Made by a program: the position numbers and the translations under genes. Positions 43,240 to 52,002 of a stretch of 64,000 nucleotides of DNA are shown one piece after another. The DNA is from Enterobacter chuandaensis (lineage in GTDB: Bacteria > Pseudomonadota > Gammaproteobacteria > Enterobacterales > Enterobacteriaceae). The stretch covers positions 496,001-560,000 of the forward strand of contig NZ_QZCS01000001.1 of the NCBI RefSeq assembly GCF_003594915.1, read 5' to 3'. Within the stretch, counting starts at the first letter, position 1. The number at the start of each line of letters is the position of its first letter. The notes beneath the pieces are model-generated. The model saw nothing but the letters and a program-made list of their open reading frames with translations. It was not told where the DNA came from and searched no databases.

Positions 43240-45006
43240 ATGGAAAAAACCCGTCAACAAGAGTTAACACGCTGGCTGAAACAGCAAAGCGTTATTTCCC
43301 GCCGCTGGCTTACGATCTCCCGTGTCCTGGGATTCGTTAGCGGTCTGTTGATTGTTGCCCAGGCATGGCTGCTGGCCCGCATTCTCAATCATATGATCAT
43401 GGAGAACATTCCCCGCGAAGCGCTCCTGCTGCCCTTCATTGTCCTGATCCTGATTTTTGTCCTGCGCGCCTGGGTGGTGTGGCTGCGTGAACGTGTCGGT
43501 TTCCACGCCGGACAACATATCCGCTACGAGATCCGCCGTCAGGTACTCGATCGCCTTCAGGAAGCCGGGCCTGCGTGGATCCAGGGCAAACCGGCCGGAA
43601 GCTGGGCGACGCTGATCCTTGAACAGATTGACGATATGCACGACTACTACGCGCGCTATCTGCCGCAAATGGCCCTTGCCGTCTTCGTTCCGCTGCTGAT
43701 TGTCATTGCCATCTTCCCGGTTAACTGGATGGCTGCGCTGATCCTGATGGGCACGGCCCCGCTGATCCCGCTGTTTATGGCGCTGGTTGGGATGGGGGCA
43801 GCAGATGCTAACCGCCGTAACTTTCTGGCACTGGGGCGCTTAAGCGGCCATTTCCTCGACCGCCTTCGCGGCATGGAGACGCTGCGCATCTTTGGCCGCG
43901 GCGAAGCGGAAACCGAGAACATTCGCCGGGCGTCGCAGGACTTCCGCCAGCGCACGATGGAAGTGTTACGCCTTGCGTTTCTCTCTTCCGGCGTGCTGGA
44001 ATTCTTTACCTCGCTGTCGATTGCCCTCGTGGCGGTCTACTTCGGCTTCACCTATCTTGGCGCGCTGGATTTCGGCCATTACGGCACGGCAGTAACCCTT
44101 TCTGCCGGTTTCCTGGCGCTGATCCTGGCCCCGGAATTTTTCCAGCCGCTACGCGATCTGGGGACCTTTTATCATGCCAAAGCGCAGGCGGTTGGCGCGG
44201 CAGATAGCCTGAAAACGTTCCTGGAAACGCCGCTGGCGCATCCGGAACGGGGTGACGTGACGCTGAACGCCAACGATCCCGTGACTATTGAAGCGCAGGA
44301 CTTTTCCATTCTGTCACCCGAAGGCAAAGTGCTCGCGGGTCCGCTGAACTTTACCTTATCTGCCGGACAACGCGTGGTGCTGGTCGGCACCAGCGGCTCC
44401 GGGAAAAGTTCTCTGCTGAACGCCTTAGCCGGTTTTATGGCCTACACCGGCTCGCTGCGGGTAAACAAAGCTGAACTGCGTAATCTCGATCCCGACGCCT
44501 GGCGTAAGCAGCTCAGTTGGGTCGGACAAAACCCGCAGCTTCCGGCCTCTACGCTGCGCGAAAACGTCCTTCTGGCGCGCCCGAACGCGCGTGAAGATGA
44601 ACTGCAATCGGTTCTCGACCGCGCGTGGGTCAGCGAGTTTCTGCCGCTGCTCCCGCAAGGAGTGGATACCGTCGTCGGCGATCAGTCTGCCGGTCTGTCG
44701 GTCGGCCAGGCCCAGCGCGTGGCCGTTGCCCGCGCGCTGCTTAACCCGAGCCAGTTGCTGCTGCTGGATGAGCCCGCAGCCAGTCTGGATGCCCACAGCG
44801 AGCGGCGCGTGATGGAGGCGCTGAACGCCGCCTCGCGGCAGCAAACCACCCTGATGGTCACCCATCAGCTGGAAGGCATTGCCGACTGGGATGAGATATG
44901 GGTGATGGAAAACGGTCATATTGTTGAGCAAGGCGATTACGCCTCTCTTGTTGCCGCGCAGGGGCCGTTCGCCGCCCTGCTGGCGAACCGTCAGGAGGAT
45001 ATCTGA
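43240..45006 (+). CDS. cydD: Glutathione/L-cysteine ABC exporter subunit CydD
   Basis: CydD and CydC form a heterodimeric ABC exporter that moves glutathione and cysteine to the periplasm and is needed to assemble cytochrome bd and periplasmic cytochromes. The 588-residue product has the E. coli length. Six membrane helices lead into an ATPase with Walker A GTSGSGKSS, signature LSVGQAQR and Walker B LLLLDEPAASLD. I chose the ATG at 43240, because an extension of 14 codons is not conserved. Its TGA overlaps the cydC ATG (TGATG). Confidence 0.97.
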   Translation: MEKTRQQELTRWLKQQSVISRRWLTISRVLGFVSGLLIVAQAWLLARILNHMIMENIPREALLLPFIVLILIFVLRAWVVWLRERVGFHAGQHIRYEIRRQVLDRLQEAGPAWIQGKPAGSWATLILEQIDDMHDYYARYLPQMALAVFVPLLIVIAIFPVNWMAALILMGTAPLIPLFMALVGMGAADANRRNFLALGRLSGHFLDRLRGMETLRIFGRGEAETENIRRASQDFRQRTMEVLRLAFLSSGVLEFFTSLSIALVAVYFGFTYLGALDFGHYGTAVTLSAGFLALILAPEFFQPLRDLGTFYHAKAQAVGAADSLKTFLETPLAHPERGDVTLNANDPVTIEAQDFSILSPEGKVLAGPLNFTLSAGQRVVLVGTSGSGKSSLLNALAGFMAYTGSLRVNKAELRNLDPDAWRKQLSWVGQNPQLPASTLRENVLLARPNAREDELQSVLDRAWVSEFLPLLPQGVDTVVGDQSAGLSVGQAQRVAVARALLNPSQLLLLDEPAASLDAHSERRVMEALNAASRQQTTLMVTHQLEGIADWDEIWVMENGHIVEQGDYASLVAAQGPFAALLANRQEDI

Positions 45007-46727
45007 TGCGTGCTCTGCTACCTTATCTTGCGCTCTATAAACGCCACAAATGGATGCTGACCCTGGGCATTGTGCTGGCAATTGTGACGCTGCTCGCCAG
45101 CATCGGCCTGCTCACGCTTTCCGGCTGGTTCCTGTCAGCCTCTGCCGTCGCGGGGTTCGCCGGGTTATACAGCTTCAACTATATGCTGCCGGCGGCAGGC
45201 GTGCGGGGTACCGCCATTACCCGTACTGCAGGACGCTATTTCGAGCGGCTGGTCAGCCACGACGCGACGTTCCGCGTCCTGCAGCACCTGCGCATTTATA
45301 CCTTCAGCAAGCTGCTACCCCTCTCCCCTGCCGGGTTGGCGCGTTTTCGTCAGGGCGAGTTACTGAACCGTGTCGTTGCGGATGTCGACACGCTCGATCA
45401 CCTGTACCTGCGCGTGATCTCCCCGATAGTGGGCGCGTTTGTGGTGATTGTGGTGGTCACGCTGGGGCTCTCTGTTCTGGATGTTCCCGTTGCGCTGGCG
45501 CTGGGCGGGATCATGCTGCTGACGCTCATCATTCTGCCGCCGCTGTTTTACCGTGCCGGAAAATCCACCGGGGAAAACCTGACGCGCCTGCGCGGAGATT
45601 ACCGCCAGCAGCTGACCTCCTGGCTTCAGGGGCAAGCAGAGCTGACCATTTTTGGTGCAAGTAAGCGCTACCGCGCCCGCATGGAAAGTACGGAGCTGAA
45701 CTGGCATGAAGCCCAGCGCCGCCAGTCGGAACTGACGGCCTTTTCCCAGGCGCTGATGATGCTGATCGGCGGCGTGGCGGTGATCGCCATGCTGTGGCTG
45801 GCTTCCGGCGATGTCGGCGGTAACACACAGCCAGGCCCTCTTATTGCCCTCTTCGTTTTCTGTGCGCTGGCCGCTTTTGAAGCGCTGGTCCCGGTGACGG
45901 GCGCCTTCCAGCATCTGGGACAGGTGATCGCCTCTGCCCTGCGCATCACCCAGATTGCAGAGCAGGAGCCTGAAGTGACGTTCAGAACCGGGGAAACTAC
46001 GGTGCCTGAGCAGGTGGCGCTGACCCTTGATGCCGTAACCTTCGCCTACGATAAACAGGCGCAGAACGCGCTGGAAGGTATCACTCTTTCGGTCAATGCA
46101 GGACAGCGGATTGCGATCCTCGGCCGCACCGGCTGCGGTAAGTCGACGCTGTTGCAGCTGCTGACGCGCGCCTGGGATCCGAAGCGCGGCCAGATTCGTT
46201 TTAACGAGACACCGCTGGCAGATTTAAGTGAACAGGCACTCCGTAAGACCGTCAGCGTCGTCCCGCAGCGCGTACACCTCTTTAGCGCCACGCTGCGCGA
46301 TAACCTGCTGTTGGCCGCACCGGAAGCGTCAGACGATGCGCTTCTCGCCATGCTGGAGCAGGTCGGGCTGCAAAAGCTGCTTGAGGACGAAGGGCTCAAC
46401 AGCTGGCTGGGTGAAGGCGGTCGTCAGCTTTCCGGCGGAGAGCTGCGCCGTCTGGCGATTGCGCGTGCGCTGCTGCATGATGCTCCATTAATGCTGCTCG
46501 ACGAACCGACCGAAGGACTTGATGCGACAACCGAGAGCCAAATACTTGATTTACTCGCAAATGTTATGACCGGCAAAACCGTGCTGATGGTGACACACCG
46601 CCTGCGCGGGCTGGCGAGTTTTGATCGGATAATTGTGATGGACAACGGACACATTATTGAGCAAGGTAGTCACGCAGAGCTGTTGGCGAAACAGGGTCGC
46701 TACTACCAGTTCAAACAGCGTCTGTAG
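45006..46727 (+). CDS. cydC: Glutathione/L-cysteine ABC exporter subunit CydC
   Basis: CydC is the partner half-transporter of CydD. The 573-residue product (E. coli length) has six membrane helices, then Walker A GRTGCGKST, signature LSGGELRR and Walker B LMLLDEPTEGLD. CydC carries the fuller signature motif of the pair, while CydD has the LSVGQ variant, so the two ATP sites are probably unequal. It overlaps cydD by one base. Confidence 0.97.
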   Translation: MRALLPYLALYKRHKWMLTLGIVLAIVTLLASIGLLTLSGWFLSASAVAGFAGLYSFNYMLPAAGVRGTAITRTAGRYFERLVSHDATFRVLQHLRIYTFSKLLPLSPAGLARFRQGELLNRVVADVDTLDHLYLRVISPIVGAFVVIVVVTLGLSVLDVPVALALGGIMLLTLIILPPLFYRAGKSTGENLTRLRGDYRQQLTSWLQGQAELTIFGASKRYRARMESTELNWHEAQRRQSELTAFSQALMMLIGGVAVIAMLWLASGDVGGNTQPGPLIALFVFCALAAFEALVPVTGAFQHLGQVIASALRITQIAEQEPEVTFRTGETTVPEQVALTLDAVTFAYDKQAQNALEGITLSVNAGQRIAILGRTGCGKSTLLQLLTRAWDPKRGQIRFNETPLADLSEQALRKTVSVVPQRVHLFSATLRDNLLLAAPEASDDALLAMLEQVGLQKLLEDEGLNSWLGEGGRQLSGGELRRLAIARALLHDAPLMLLDEPTEGLDATTESQILDLLANVMTGKTVLMVTHRLRGLASFDRIIVMDNGHIIEQGSHAELLAKQGRYYQFKQRL

Positions 46728-46772
46728 ACTATATTTGTAGCGTCCTCACTCGCGTACTGGAGTTTTGCTGTC

Positions 46773-47477
46773 ATGCGCCTGGTCCAGCTTTCTCGTCATA
46801 ACATCGCGTTCCCTTCGCCGGAGGGCGCACTGCGTGAGCCCAACGGGCTGCTGGCCCTTGGCGGTGACCTTAGCCCTGCGCGGCTATTGATGGCGTACCA
46901 GCGCGGTATCTTCCCGTGGTTTTCTCCCGGCGATCCGATTTTATGGTGGTCTCCCGACCCGCGCGCCGTGCTGTGGCCAGAGCAGTTTCACCTGAGCCGC
47001 AGCATGAAACGTTTCCATAGCAAATCACCGTACCGCGTAACGCTGAACCACGCTTTTGGTCAGGTGATCGAAGGGTGTGCCGAAGACCGTCACGAGGGAA
47101 CGTGGATCACTCGCGATATCATCAACGCCTATCACCAGCTCCATGAGCTTGGCTACGCCCACTCTATTGAGGTTTGGGAAAAGGGTGAGCTGGTGGGCGG
47201 GATGTACGGCGTGGCGCAAGGAACGCTGTTTTGCGGCGAGTCGATGTTCTCCCGCGCGGTTAACGCCTCGAAAACCGCGCTGCTGGTCTTCTCCCGGACG
47301 TTTGCTCAACGCGGAGGACGCCTGATCGATTGCCAGGTCCTTAATGAACATACGGCCTCCCTTGGTGCCGTGGATATCCCGCGACGTCAGTATATCGAGC
47401 ATCTTGATGCCTGCCGTCAGGAGAAGCTCCCGCGCGACTTCTGGATCCCCAGAACGCTCTTTATGCCCAATACCTAA
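46773..47477 (+). CDS. aat: Leucyl/phenylalanyl-tRNA--protein transferase
   Basis: Aat adds Leu or Phe from aminoacyl-tRNA to the N-terminus of proteins that start with Arg or Lys, making N-degrons that ClpS passes to ClpAP. The 234-residue product has the E. coli length and carries the conserved [20 protein letters not shown] and [18 protein letters not shown] segments. The downstream neighbours clpA and clpS (48.8-51.4 kb) encode the machine that degrades these substrates, so most of the N-degron pathway lies within 5 kb. Confidence 0.97.
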   Translation: MRLVQLSRHNIAFPSPEGALREPNGLLALGGDLSPARLLMAYQRGIFPWFSPGDPILWWSPDPRAVLWPEQFHLSRSMKRFHSKSPYRVTLNHAFGQVIEGCAEDRHEGTWITRDIINAYHQLHELGYAHSIEVWEKGELVGGMYGVAQGTLFCGESMFSRAVNASKTALLVFSRTFAQRGGRLIDCQVLNEHTASLGAVDIPRRQYIEHLDACRQEKLPRDFWIPRTLFMPNT

Positions 47478-47761
47478 ATGTTTTCCGCATATTTTTTGTG
47501 AGGGTGTTATAATTATGCCGCAGAGTAGCTTCTGCCTGTTGCCCCGCCGCCGTTTGGGACCCTCGCTTCAGATAACGTCCTGACGTTTATCCTGTCGTCT
47601 CCCCTTTACGAATGCGCTTCCTGTTCGGTTGTACCGTGACGCTTGGGCAATGCGCCGAAACTGTTTTGCTGCGTTTTAATCGCGCAATTCTTTACTTAAT
47701 TGATGAATTTCGGCATTATCTTGCCGGTTCAAAACTTGGTAGTGATACCCCAGAGGATTAG
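47478..47761 (+). promoter_or_regulatory. infA promoter region
   Basis: This 284-base gap has two promoter candidates. The first is an extended -10 TGTTATAAT (47506-47514). The second is a -35 TTTACT (47691-47696) spaced 17 bases from CATTAT (47714-47719), giving a start about 36 bases before the infA ATG. E. coli infA also has two promoters. No tRNA is present. Confidence 0.55.
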
Positions 47762-47980
<219 letters not shown>

Positions 47981-48013
47981 TTGTTTTCGCCTGTAATGGC
48001 AGATGAATATTTA

Positions 48014-48041
48014 AAAGGTCGGGATAATCCCGGCCTTTTTT
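48014..48041 (+). terminator. Rho-independent terminator of infA
   Basis: Arms AAAGGTCGGGA and TCCCGGCCTTT followed by TTTATTT, 33 bases after the infA stop. It lies between the convergent infA and the unrecognised minus-strand gene. Confidence 0.9.
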
Positions 48042-48050
48042 ATTTATGGC

Positions 48051-48500
48051 TTAGTGCGGCTGTACCGGTAGATGTATTGTGATCCACGGCTGTACAGGAG
48101 TGATTAAATCCTCCACCATAGAATGAGCCATGTCATGAAGCAGCCCCGTCAGGTGCGGCAACATATCGCGGTCAAAATGCGATACCAGCAGCACATGGTT
48201 TAACGCCCGGCAATAGTCGCATTTCGTTTCTGTATCTTCCAGCAGCCACTCTTTTTGTCGCGGTTGTTCCGCTTCGTCCTCAAATTCCACCACCTGAAAA
48301 TCACGCATTGATTCTGTGAGGACGGATTTCACCTCTTCCAGGTAAGCTCCGAGACAACGGCAAACGGGCTGCGTTTGTGGGAGTGATTTGCAGTCGAGGA
48401 GGATTTCGGTGAGCAGTTTGCAGCGCTCTGCGAGGGTTGGGAGATCGGGGTTGAGGGAGAGTTCGGTGTAGAGTTGGGCGAAGCTATTAATATCAGTCAT
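48051..48500 (-). CDS. Unrecognised 149-residue cysteine-containing protein
   Basis: I do not recognise this gene. The predicted product is 149 residues, soluble, acidic and without a signal peptide, starting MTDINSFAQLYTEL. The ATG at 48498-48500 is preceded by AGGA about seven bases upstream; a start 12 codons earlier is possible. Cysteines fall at 27, 37, 47, 49, 94 and 97, giving C-x-C and C-x2-C pairs that could bind zinc or a cluster if the chain folds them together. It ends with a histidine- and proline-containing tail. It stands alone and convergent to infA, at the position of serW in E. coli K-12. Its codon use looks ordinary but includes GAG- and GGG-rich stretches in the first third (48391-48480). 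It could be a lineage-specific gene. Confidence 0.7.
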   Translation of the reverse strand: MTDINSFAQLYTELSLNPDLPTLAERCKLLTEILLDCKSLPQTQPVCRCLGAYLEEVKSVLTESMRDFQVVEFEDEAEQPRQKEWLLEDTETKCDYCRALNHVLLVSHFDRDMLPHLTGLLHDMAHSMVEDLITPVQPWITIHLPVQPH

Positions 48501-48771
48501 AGGTGATCCTTTATGCACGTAAGATTGTCTGTGCACACACTTTCAGGACGCCAATCCCGACACCTGATTTTGCAGGTGCGTCGCCATTTTATTACTGTGG
48601 ATTTATCCAGCAACTGACTTCGAAGGAAACTGGAAAGCGCCTCGCAAAATTCCTCTGCGGCCTGTTCCCCTCACCCTAACCCTCTCCCCAAAGGGGCGAG
48701 GGAACAGTTCACTGCTCGCTTTAATTTGTGGGGAACCCTCAGCCCATGGGGAGAGGGAGAAAAGCACGCAT
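48501..48771. other. Gap between the unrecognised gene and clpA: no tRNA, one repeat
   Basis: This stretch, with the following terminator, forms a 315-base gap between the unrecognised gene and clpA. E. coli carries the serine tRNA gene serW at this point. I find no tRNA T-arm or acceptor pairing on either strand. It contains the C-rich palindromic element at 48662-48707 and its extra arm at 48748-48757. The part just upstream of 48500 should hold the promoter of the unrecognised gene. Confidence 0.6.
48662..48707. repeat. CCCTCTCCCC-type inverted-repeat element
   Basis: The outer arms CTGTTCC and GGAACAG enclose CCCTCACCCTAA and an inner palindrome, CCCTCTCCCC-AAA-GGGGCGAGGG (48680-48702). 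A further copy of one arm, GGGGAGAGGG, lies at 48748-48757. Short C-rich palindromes of this type are common, dispersed non-coding repeats in enterobacterial intergenic regions. It is downstream of clpA and upstream of the unrecognised gene. Confidence 0.65.
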
Positions 48772-48801
48772 AAAAAAACCGGGCTTCTGCCCGGTTTTTT
48801 A
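48772..48801 (-). terminator. Rho-independent terminator of clpA
   Basis: Arms AAAAAACCGGGC and GCCCGGTTTTTT around TTCT, with a T-run on each strand, 15 bases after the clpA stop. Confidence 0.92.
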
Positions 48802-48815
48802 CCCTAACGTTCAGC

Positions 48816-51095
48816 TTAGTGAGCCGCTTCCGGCTTGTGCTTCGCCGCGCTCTGGAAATCGTACGTCAGCTCGTTCTTCGCCTGGTCCAGCGCCACGGTC
48901 ACCTGGCCGCCGTCCACCAGCGAGCCAAACAGCAGCTCGTTCGCCAGCGGTTTCTTCAGGTTGTCCTGAATCACACGCGCCATCGGACGGGCACCCATCG
49001 CACGGTCGTAGCCTTTCTCGGCCAGCCAGTTACGGGCCTCCTGGCTCACTTCCAGCGACACGCCTTTCTGATCCAGCTGAACCTGCAGCTCGACGATGAA
49101 CTTGTCCACCACCTGATGGATCACCTCGGTAGACAGATGATCGAACCAGATAATGTTGTCCAGACGGTTACGGAACTCCGGCGTGAAGATCTTCTTGATC
49201 TCCTCCATCGCATCGGTGCTGTTATCCTGGTGGATCAGGCCTATGGATTTACGCTCGGTTTCACGCACCCCGGCGTTGGTGGTCATCACCAGCACCACGT
49301 TGCGGAAATCCGCCTTGCGCCCGTTGTTGTCGGTCAGCGTCCCGTTGTCCATCACCTGCAAGAGGATGTTGAACACGTCCGGGTGCGCTTTCTCGATTTC
49401 ATCGAGCAGCAGTACCGCGTGCGGATGCTTGATCACCGCGTCGGTAAGCAGGCCGCCCTGGTCAAAGCCCACGTAGCCCGGAGGCGCACCAATCAAACGG
49501 CTGACGGTGTGACGCTCCATATACTCGGACATATCAAAGCGCAGCAGCTCAATGCCCAGCGCTTTGGAGAGCTGAACCGTCACCTCGGTTTTCCCCACGC
49601 CGGTTGGGCCAGCGAACAGGAAGGAACCGACAGGCTTGTGGTCATGCCCCAGTCCGGCACGGGCCATCTTGATCGCTTCGGTTAAGGCCTCAATGGCTTT
49701 ATCCTGACCAAAGACCAGCATTTTCAGGCGGTTGCCGAGGGTGCGCAGCGTGTCGCGGTCGCTCTGAGAAACGCTCTTCTCGGGGATACGCGCGATGCGG
49801 GCCACCACGGACTCAATATCCGCCACGTTAACGGTTTTCTTACGCTTGCTGGCCGGCATCAGACGCGCACGCGCCCCTGCCTCATCAATCACGTCAATTG
49901 CCTTGTCCGGCAGGTGACGGTCGTTGATGTATTTCACCGCCAGCTCCACCGCGGCACGGACCGCTTTCGCGGTATAACGCACATCGTGGTGCGCTTCGTA
50001 CTTGGTTTTCAGACCGTTGATGATCTGCACCGTTTCGTCAACGGACGGCTCGGTGACGTCGATTTTCTGGAAGCGACGCGCCAGCGCGCGGTCTTTCTCA
50101 AAGATGTTGCTGAACTCCTGGTACGTCGTGGAGCCCATCACGCGGATCTTGCCGCTTGAAAGCAGCGGTTTGATCAGGTTTGCCGCATCCACCTGGCCAC
50201 CGGAAGCCGCACCTGCGCCGATGATGGTGTGGATCTCATCGATAAACAGAATGCTGTTGGTGTCCTGCTCCAGCTGTTTCAACAGCGCCTTGAAGCGCTT
50301 TTCGAAATCACCGCGGTATTTCGTGCCCGCCAGCAGCGAGCCGATATCCAGCGAGTAGATGGTGCAGTCGGCAATGACTTCCGGCACGTCGCCCTGCACA
50401 ATGCGCCAGGCAAGACCTTCGGCAATCGCTGTTTTACCCACGCCGGACTCCCCCACCAGCAGCGGGTTATTCTTGCGGCGACGGCACAGCACCTGAATCG
50501 CGCGCTCCAGCTCTTTATCGCGGCCAATCAGCGGGTCGATGCCGCCAACGCGAGCAAGCTGATTAAGGTTGGTGGTGAAGTTTTCCATACGATCCTCCCC
50601 GCCTGCTTGCTCTTCATTGTTATTGACCTGGTTGCTGGAATCCGATGCCTGGTTAGGCTCGTCTTTGCGCGTTCCGTGAGAAATAAAGTTAACCACGTCG
50701 AGGCGGCTGACTTCGTGTTTGCGCAGCAGATAGGCAGCCTGTGACTCCTGCTCGCTGAAGATGGCGACTAAGACGTTTGCGCCAGTCACTTCGCTACGTC
50801 CGGAAGACTGGACGTGGAATACCGCGCGCTGCAGCACGCGCTGGAAGCTGAGCGTCGGCTGCGTGTCGCGCTCCTCTTCACTGGCAGGCAGCACCGGTGT
50901 GGTTTGTTCGATGAAGGCTTCGAGTTCCTGACGCAGCGCCACCAGATCCACGGAGCAGGCTTCCAGCGCTTCGCGGGCAGATGGGTTGCTAAGCAGTGCG
51001 AGCAGTAAATGCTCGACGGTCATAAACTCATGTCGGTGCTCACGCGCTCTGGCGAAAGCCATGTTTAAACTGAGTTCCAGTTCTTGATTGAGCAT
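48816..51095 (-). CDS. clpA: ATP-dependent Clp protease ATP-binding subunit ClpA
   Basis: ClpA is the AAA+ unfoldase that feeds substrates to the ClpP peptidase. The 759-residue product begins [15 protein letters not shown]. An N-terminal Clp_N double repeat (about 1-140, the ClpS docking site) is followed by two AAA+ modules with Walker A motifs GESGVGKTA (near 214) and GPTGVGKTE (near 495), then the IGL-type loop SIGLIHQD for ClpP binding. I chose the ATG at 51093-51095; the five-codon in-frame extension upstream is not needed. It follows clpS by 27 bases. Confidence 0.98.
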   Translation of the reverse strand: MLNQELELSLNMAFARAREHRHEFMTVEHLLLALLSNPSAREALEACSVDLVALRQELEAFIEQTTPVLPASEEERDTQPTLSFQRVLQRAVFHVQSSGRSEVTGANVLVAIFSEQESQAAYLLRKHEVSRLDVVNFISHGTRKDEPNQASDSSNQVNNNEEQAGGEDRMENFTTNLNQLARVGGIDPLIGRDKELERAIQVLCRRRKNNPLLVGESGVGKTAIAEGLAWRIVQGDVPEVIADCTIYSLDIGSLLAGTKYRGDFEKRFKALLKQLEQDTNSILFIDEIHTIIGAGAASGGQVDAANLIKPLLSSGKIRVMGSTTYQEFSNIFEKDRALARRFQKIDVTEPSVDETVQIINGLKTKYEAHHDVRYTAKAVRAAVELAVKYINDRHLPDKAIDVIDEAGARARLMPASKRKKTVNVADIESVVARIARIPEKSVSQSDRDTLRTLGNRLKMLVFGQDKAIEALTEAIKMARAGLGHDHKPVGSFLFAGPTGVGKTEVTVQLSKALGIELLRFDMSEYMERHTVSRLIGAPPGYVGFDQGGLLTDAVIKHPHAVLLLDEIEKAHPDVFNILLQVMDNGTLTDNNGRKADFRNVVLVMTTNAGVRETERKSIGLIHQDNSTDAMEEIKKIFTPEFRNRLDNIIWFDHLSTEVIHQVVDKFIVELQVQLDQKGVSLEVSQEARNWLAEKGYDRAMGARPMARVIQDNLKKPLANELLFGSLVDGGQVTVALDQAKNELTYDFQSAAKHKPEAAH

Positions 51096-51122
51096 AGGCA
51101 CCTCCCCCAATTTTATGCCTTA

Positions 51123-51443
51123 TCAGGCCTTTTCCAGCGTACACAGCAACGGATGCTCGTTCTCCCTCGCATAGTCGTTCACCATCGCCACTTTGGTTTC
51201 CGCCACCTCGGCGGTAAAAATGCCGCAGATAGCTTTGCCACGATAATGAACGGTAAGCATCAGTTGCGTTGCACGTTCTACATCATAAGAAAAGAACTTT
51301 TGTAGCACGTCAATAACAAATTCCATCGGCGTGTAATCATCGTTCATTAACATAACTTTATACATAGATGGCGGTTTTAGCGCGTCACGCACTTTGTCTT
51401 CCGCCAGCTGGTCAAAATCCAGCCAATCGTTGGTCTTACCCAT
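51123..51443 (-). CDS. clpS: ATP-dependent Clp protease adaptor ClpS
   Basis: ClpS binds N-degron substrates and delivers them to ClpA. The 106-residue product starts [20 protein letters not shown] flexible N-terminal extension is followed by the ClpS fold with the substrate-pocket segment [13 protein letters not shown] and the later [13 protein letters not shown] chose the ATG at 51441-51443; homologues do not carry the 20-residue extension from 51503. It is divergent from cspD. Confidence 0.97.
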   Translation of the reverse strand: MGKTNDWLDFDQLAEDKVRDALKPPSMYKVMLMNDDYTPMEFVIDVLQKFFSYDVERATQLMLTVHYRGKAICGIFTAEVAETKVAMVNDYARENEHPLLCTLEKA

Positions 51444-51710
51444 TTTGCATAACCACTTTGAATCTACCTCAGATGTTAGATAACAATCATCTATTACTGT
51501 CATCCGCGATGTCTGTCACAAACTGTTGCAATAGCGTTAACTGCTTCAAACTTTGGTTGATTATTGTCCCAACTCCAGCGCCAAACGCTTGACGACTTCT
51601 TTCGTTTCTCTAAATTGTACAAGCGTGAGATGGCGAGGTTTTGAACAGCCCCCACTCCACCACCGGTTCATTCCATCTTAATTTATAAGATTTACGAAGG
51701 ATGTCGAAGC
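51444..51710. promoter_or_regulatory. clpS-clpA / cspD divergent promoter region
   Basis: This 267-base gap should hold promoters for clpSA (leftward) and the stationary-phase gene cspD (rightward). The last 40 bases before cspD are AT-rich and include TTTACGAAGGATG, with an AAGGA ribosome-binding site. No RNA gene is recognised. Confidence 0.5.
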
Positions 51711-51932
51711 ATGGAAATGGGTACTGTTAAGTGGTTCAACAACGCCAAGGGGTTTGGCTTCATCTGCCCCGAAGGCGGCGGCGAAGATATCTTCGCTCAC
51801 TATTCCACCATTCAGATGGATGGTTACAGGACGCTCAAAGCCGGGCAGTCCGTCCGGTTCGATGTACACCAGGGGCCAAAAGGCAATCATGCAAGCCTAA
51901 TCGTACCCGTTGAAGCAGAAACGGTTGCATAG
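51711..51932 (+). CDS. cspD: Cold-shock-like protein CspD
   Basis: CspD is a stationary-phase and starvation-induced cold-shock-domain protein that binds single-stranded DNA and inhibits replication. The 73-residue product carries RNP1 (KGFGFICPEG) and RNP2 (DIFAHYSTI) motifs. It begins MEMGTVKWFNNAKG. Divergent to clpS, it is in the E. coli position. Confidence 0.97.
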   Translation: MEMGTVKWFNNAKGFGFICPEGGGEDIFAHYSTIQMDGYRTLKAGQSVRFDVHQGPKGNHASLIVPVEAETVA

Positions 51933-51963
51933 CTCTCTGTTTTATTGTGTACATCACGCAGTC

Positions 51964-51993
51964 AAAATGCCAGCCCGATCGGCTGGCATTTTT
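51964..51993. terminator. Bidirectional terminator between cspD and macB
   Basis: Arms AAAATGCCAGCC and GGCTGGCATTTT around CGATC-type loop bases, with a T-run on the plus strand. It lies 31 bases after cspD and ten bases after the convergent macB stop. Confidence 0.9.
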
Positions 51994-52002
51994 ATTTTCG
52001 GG

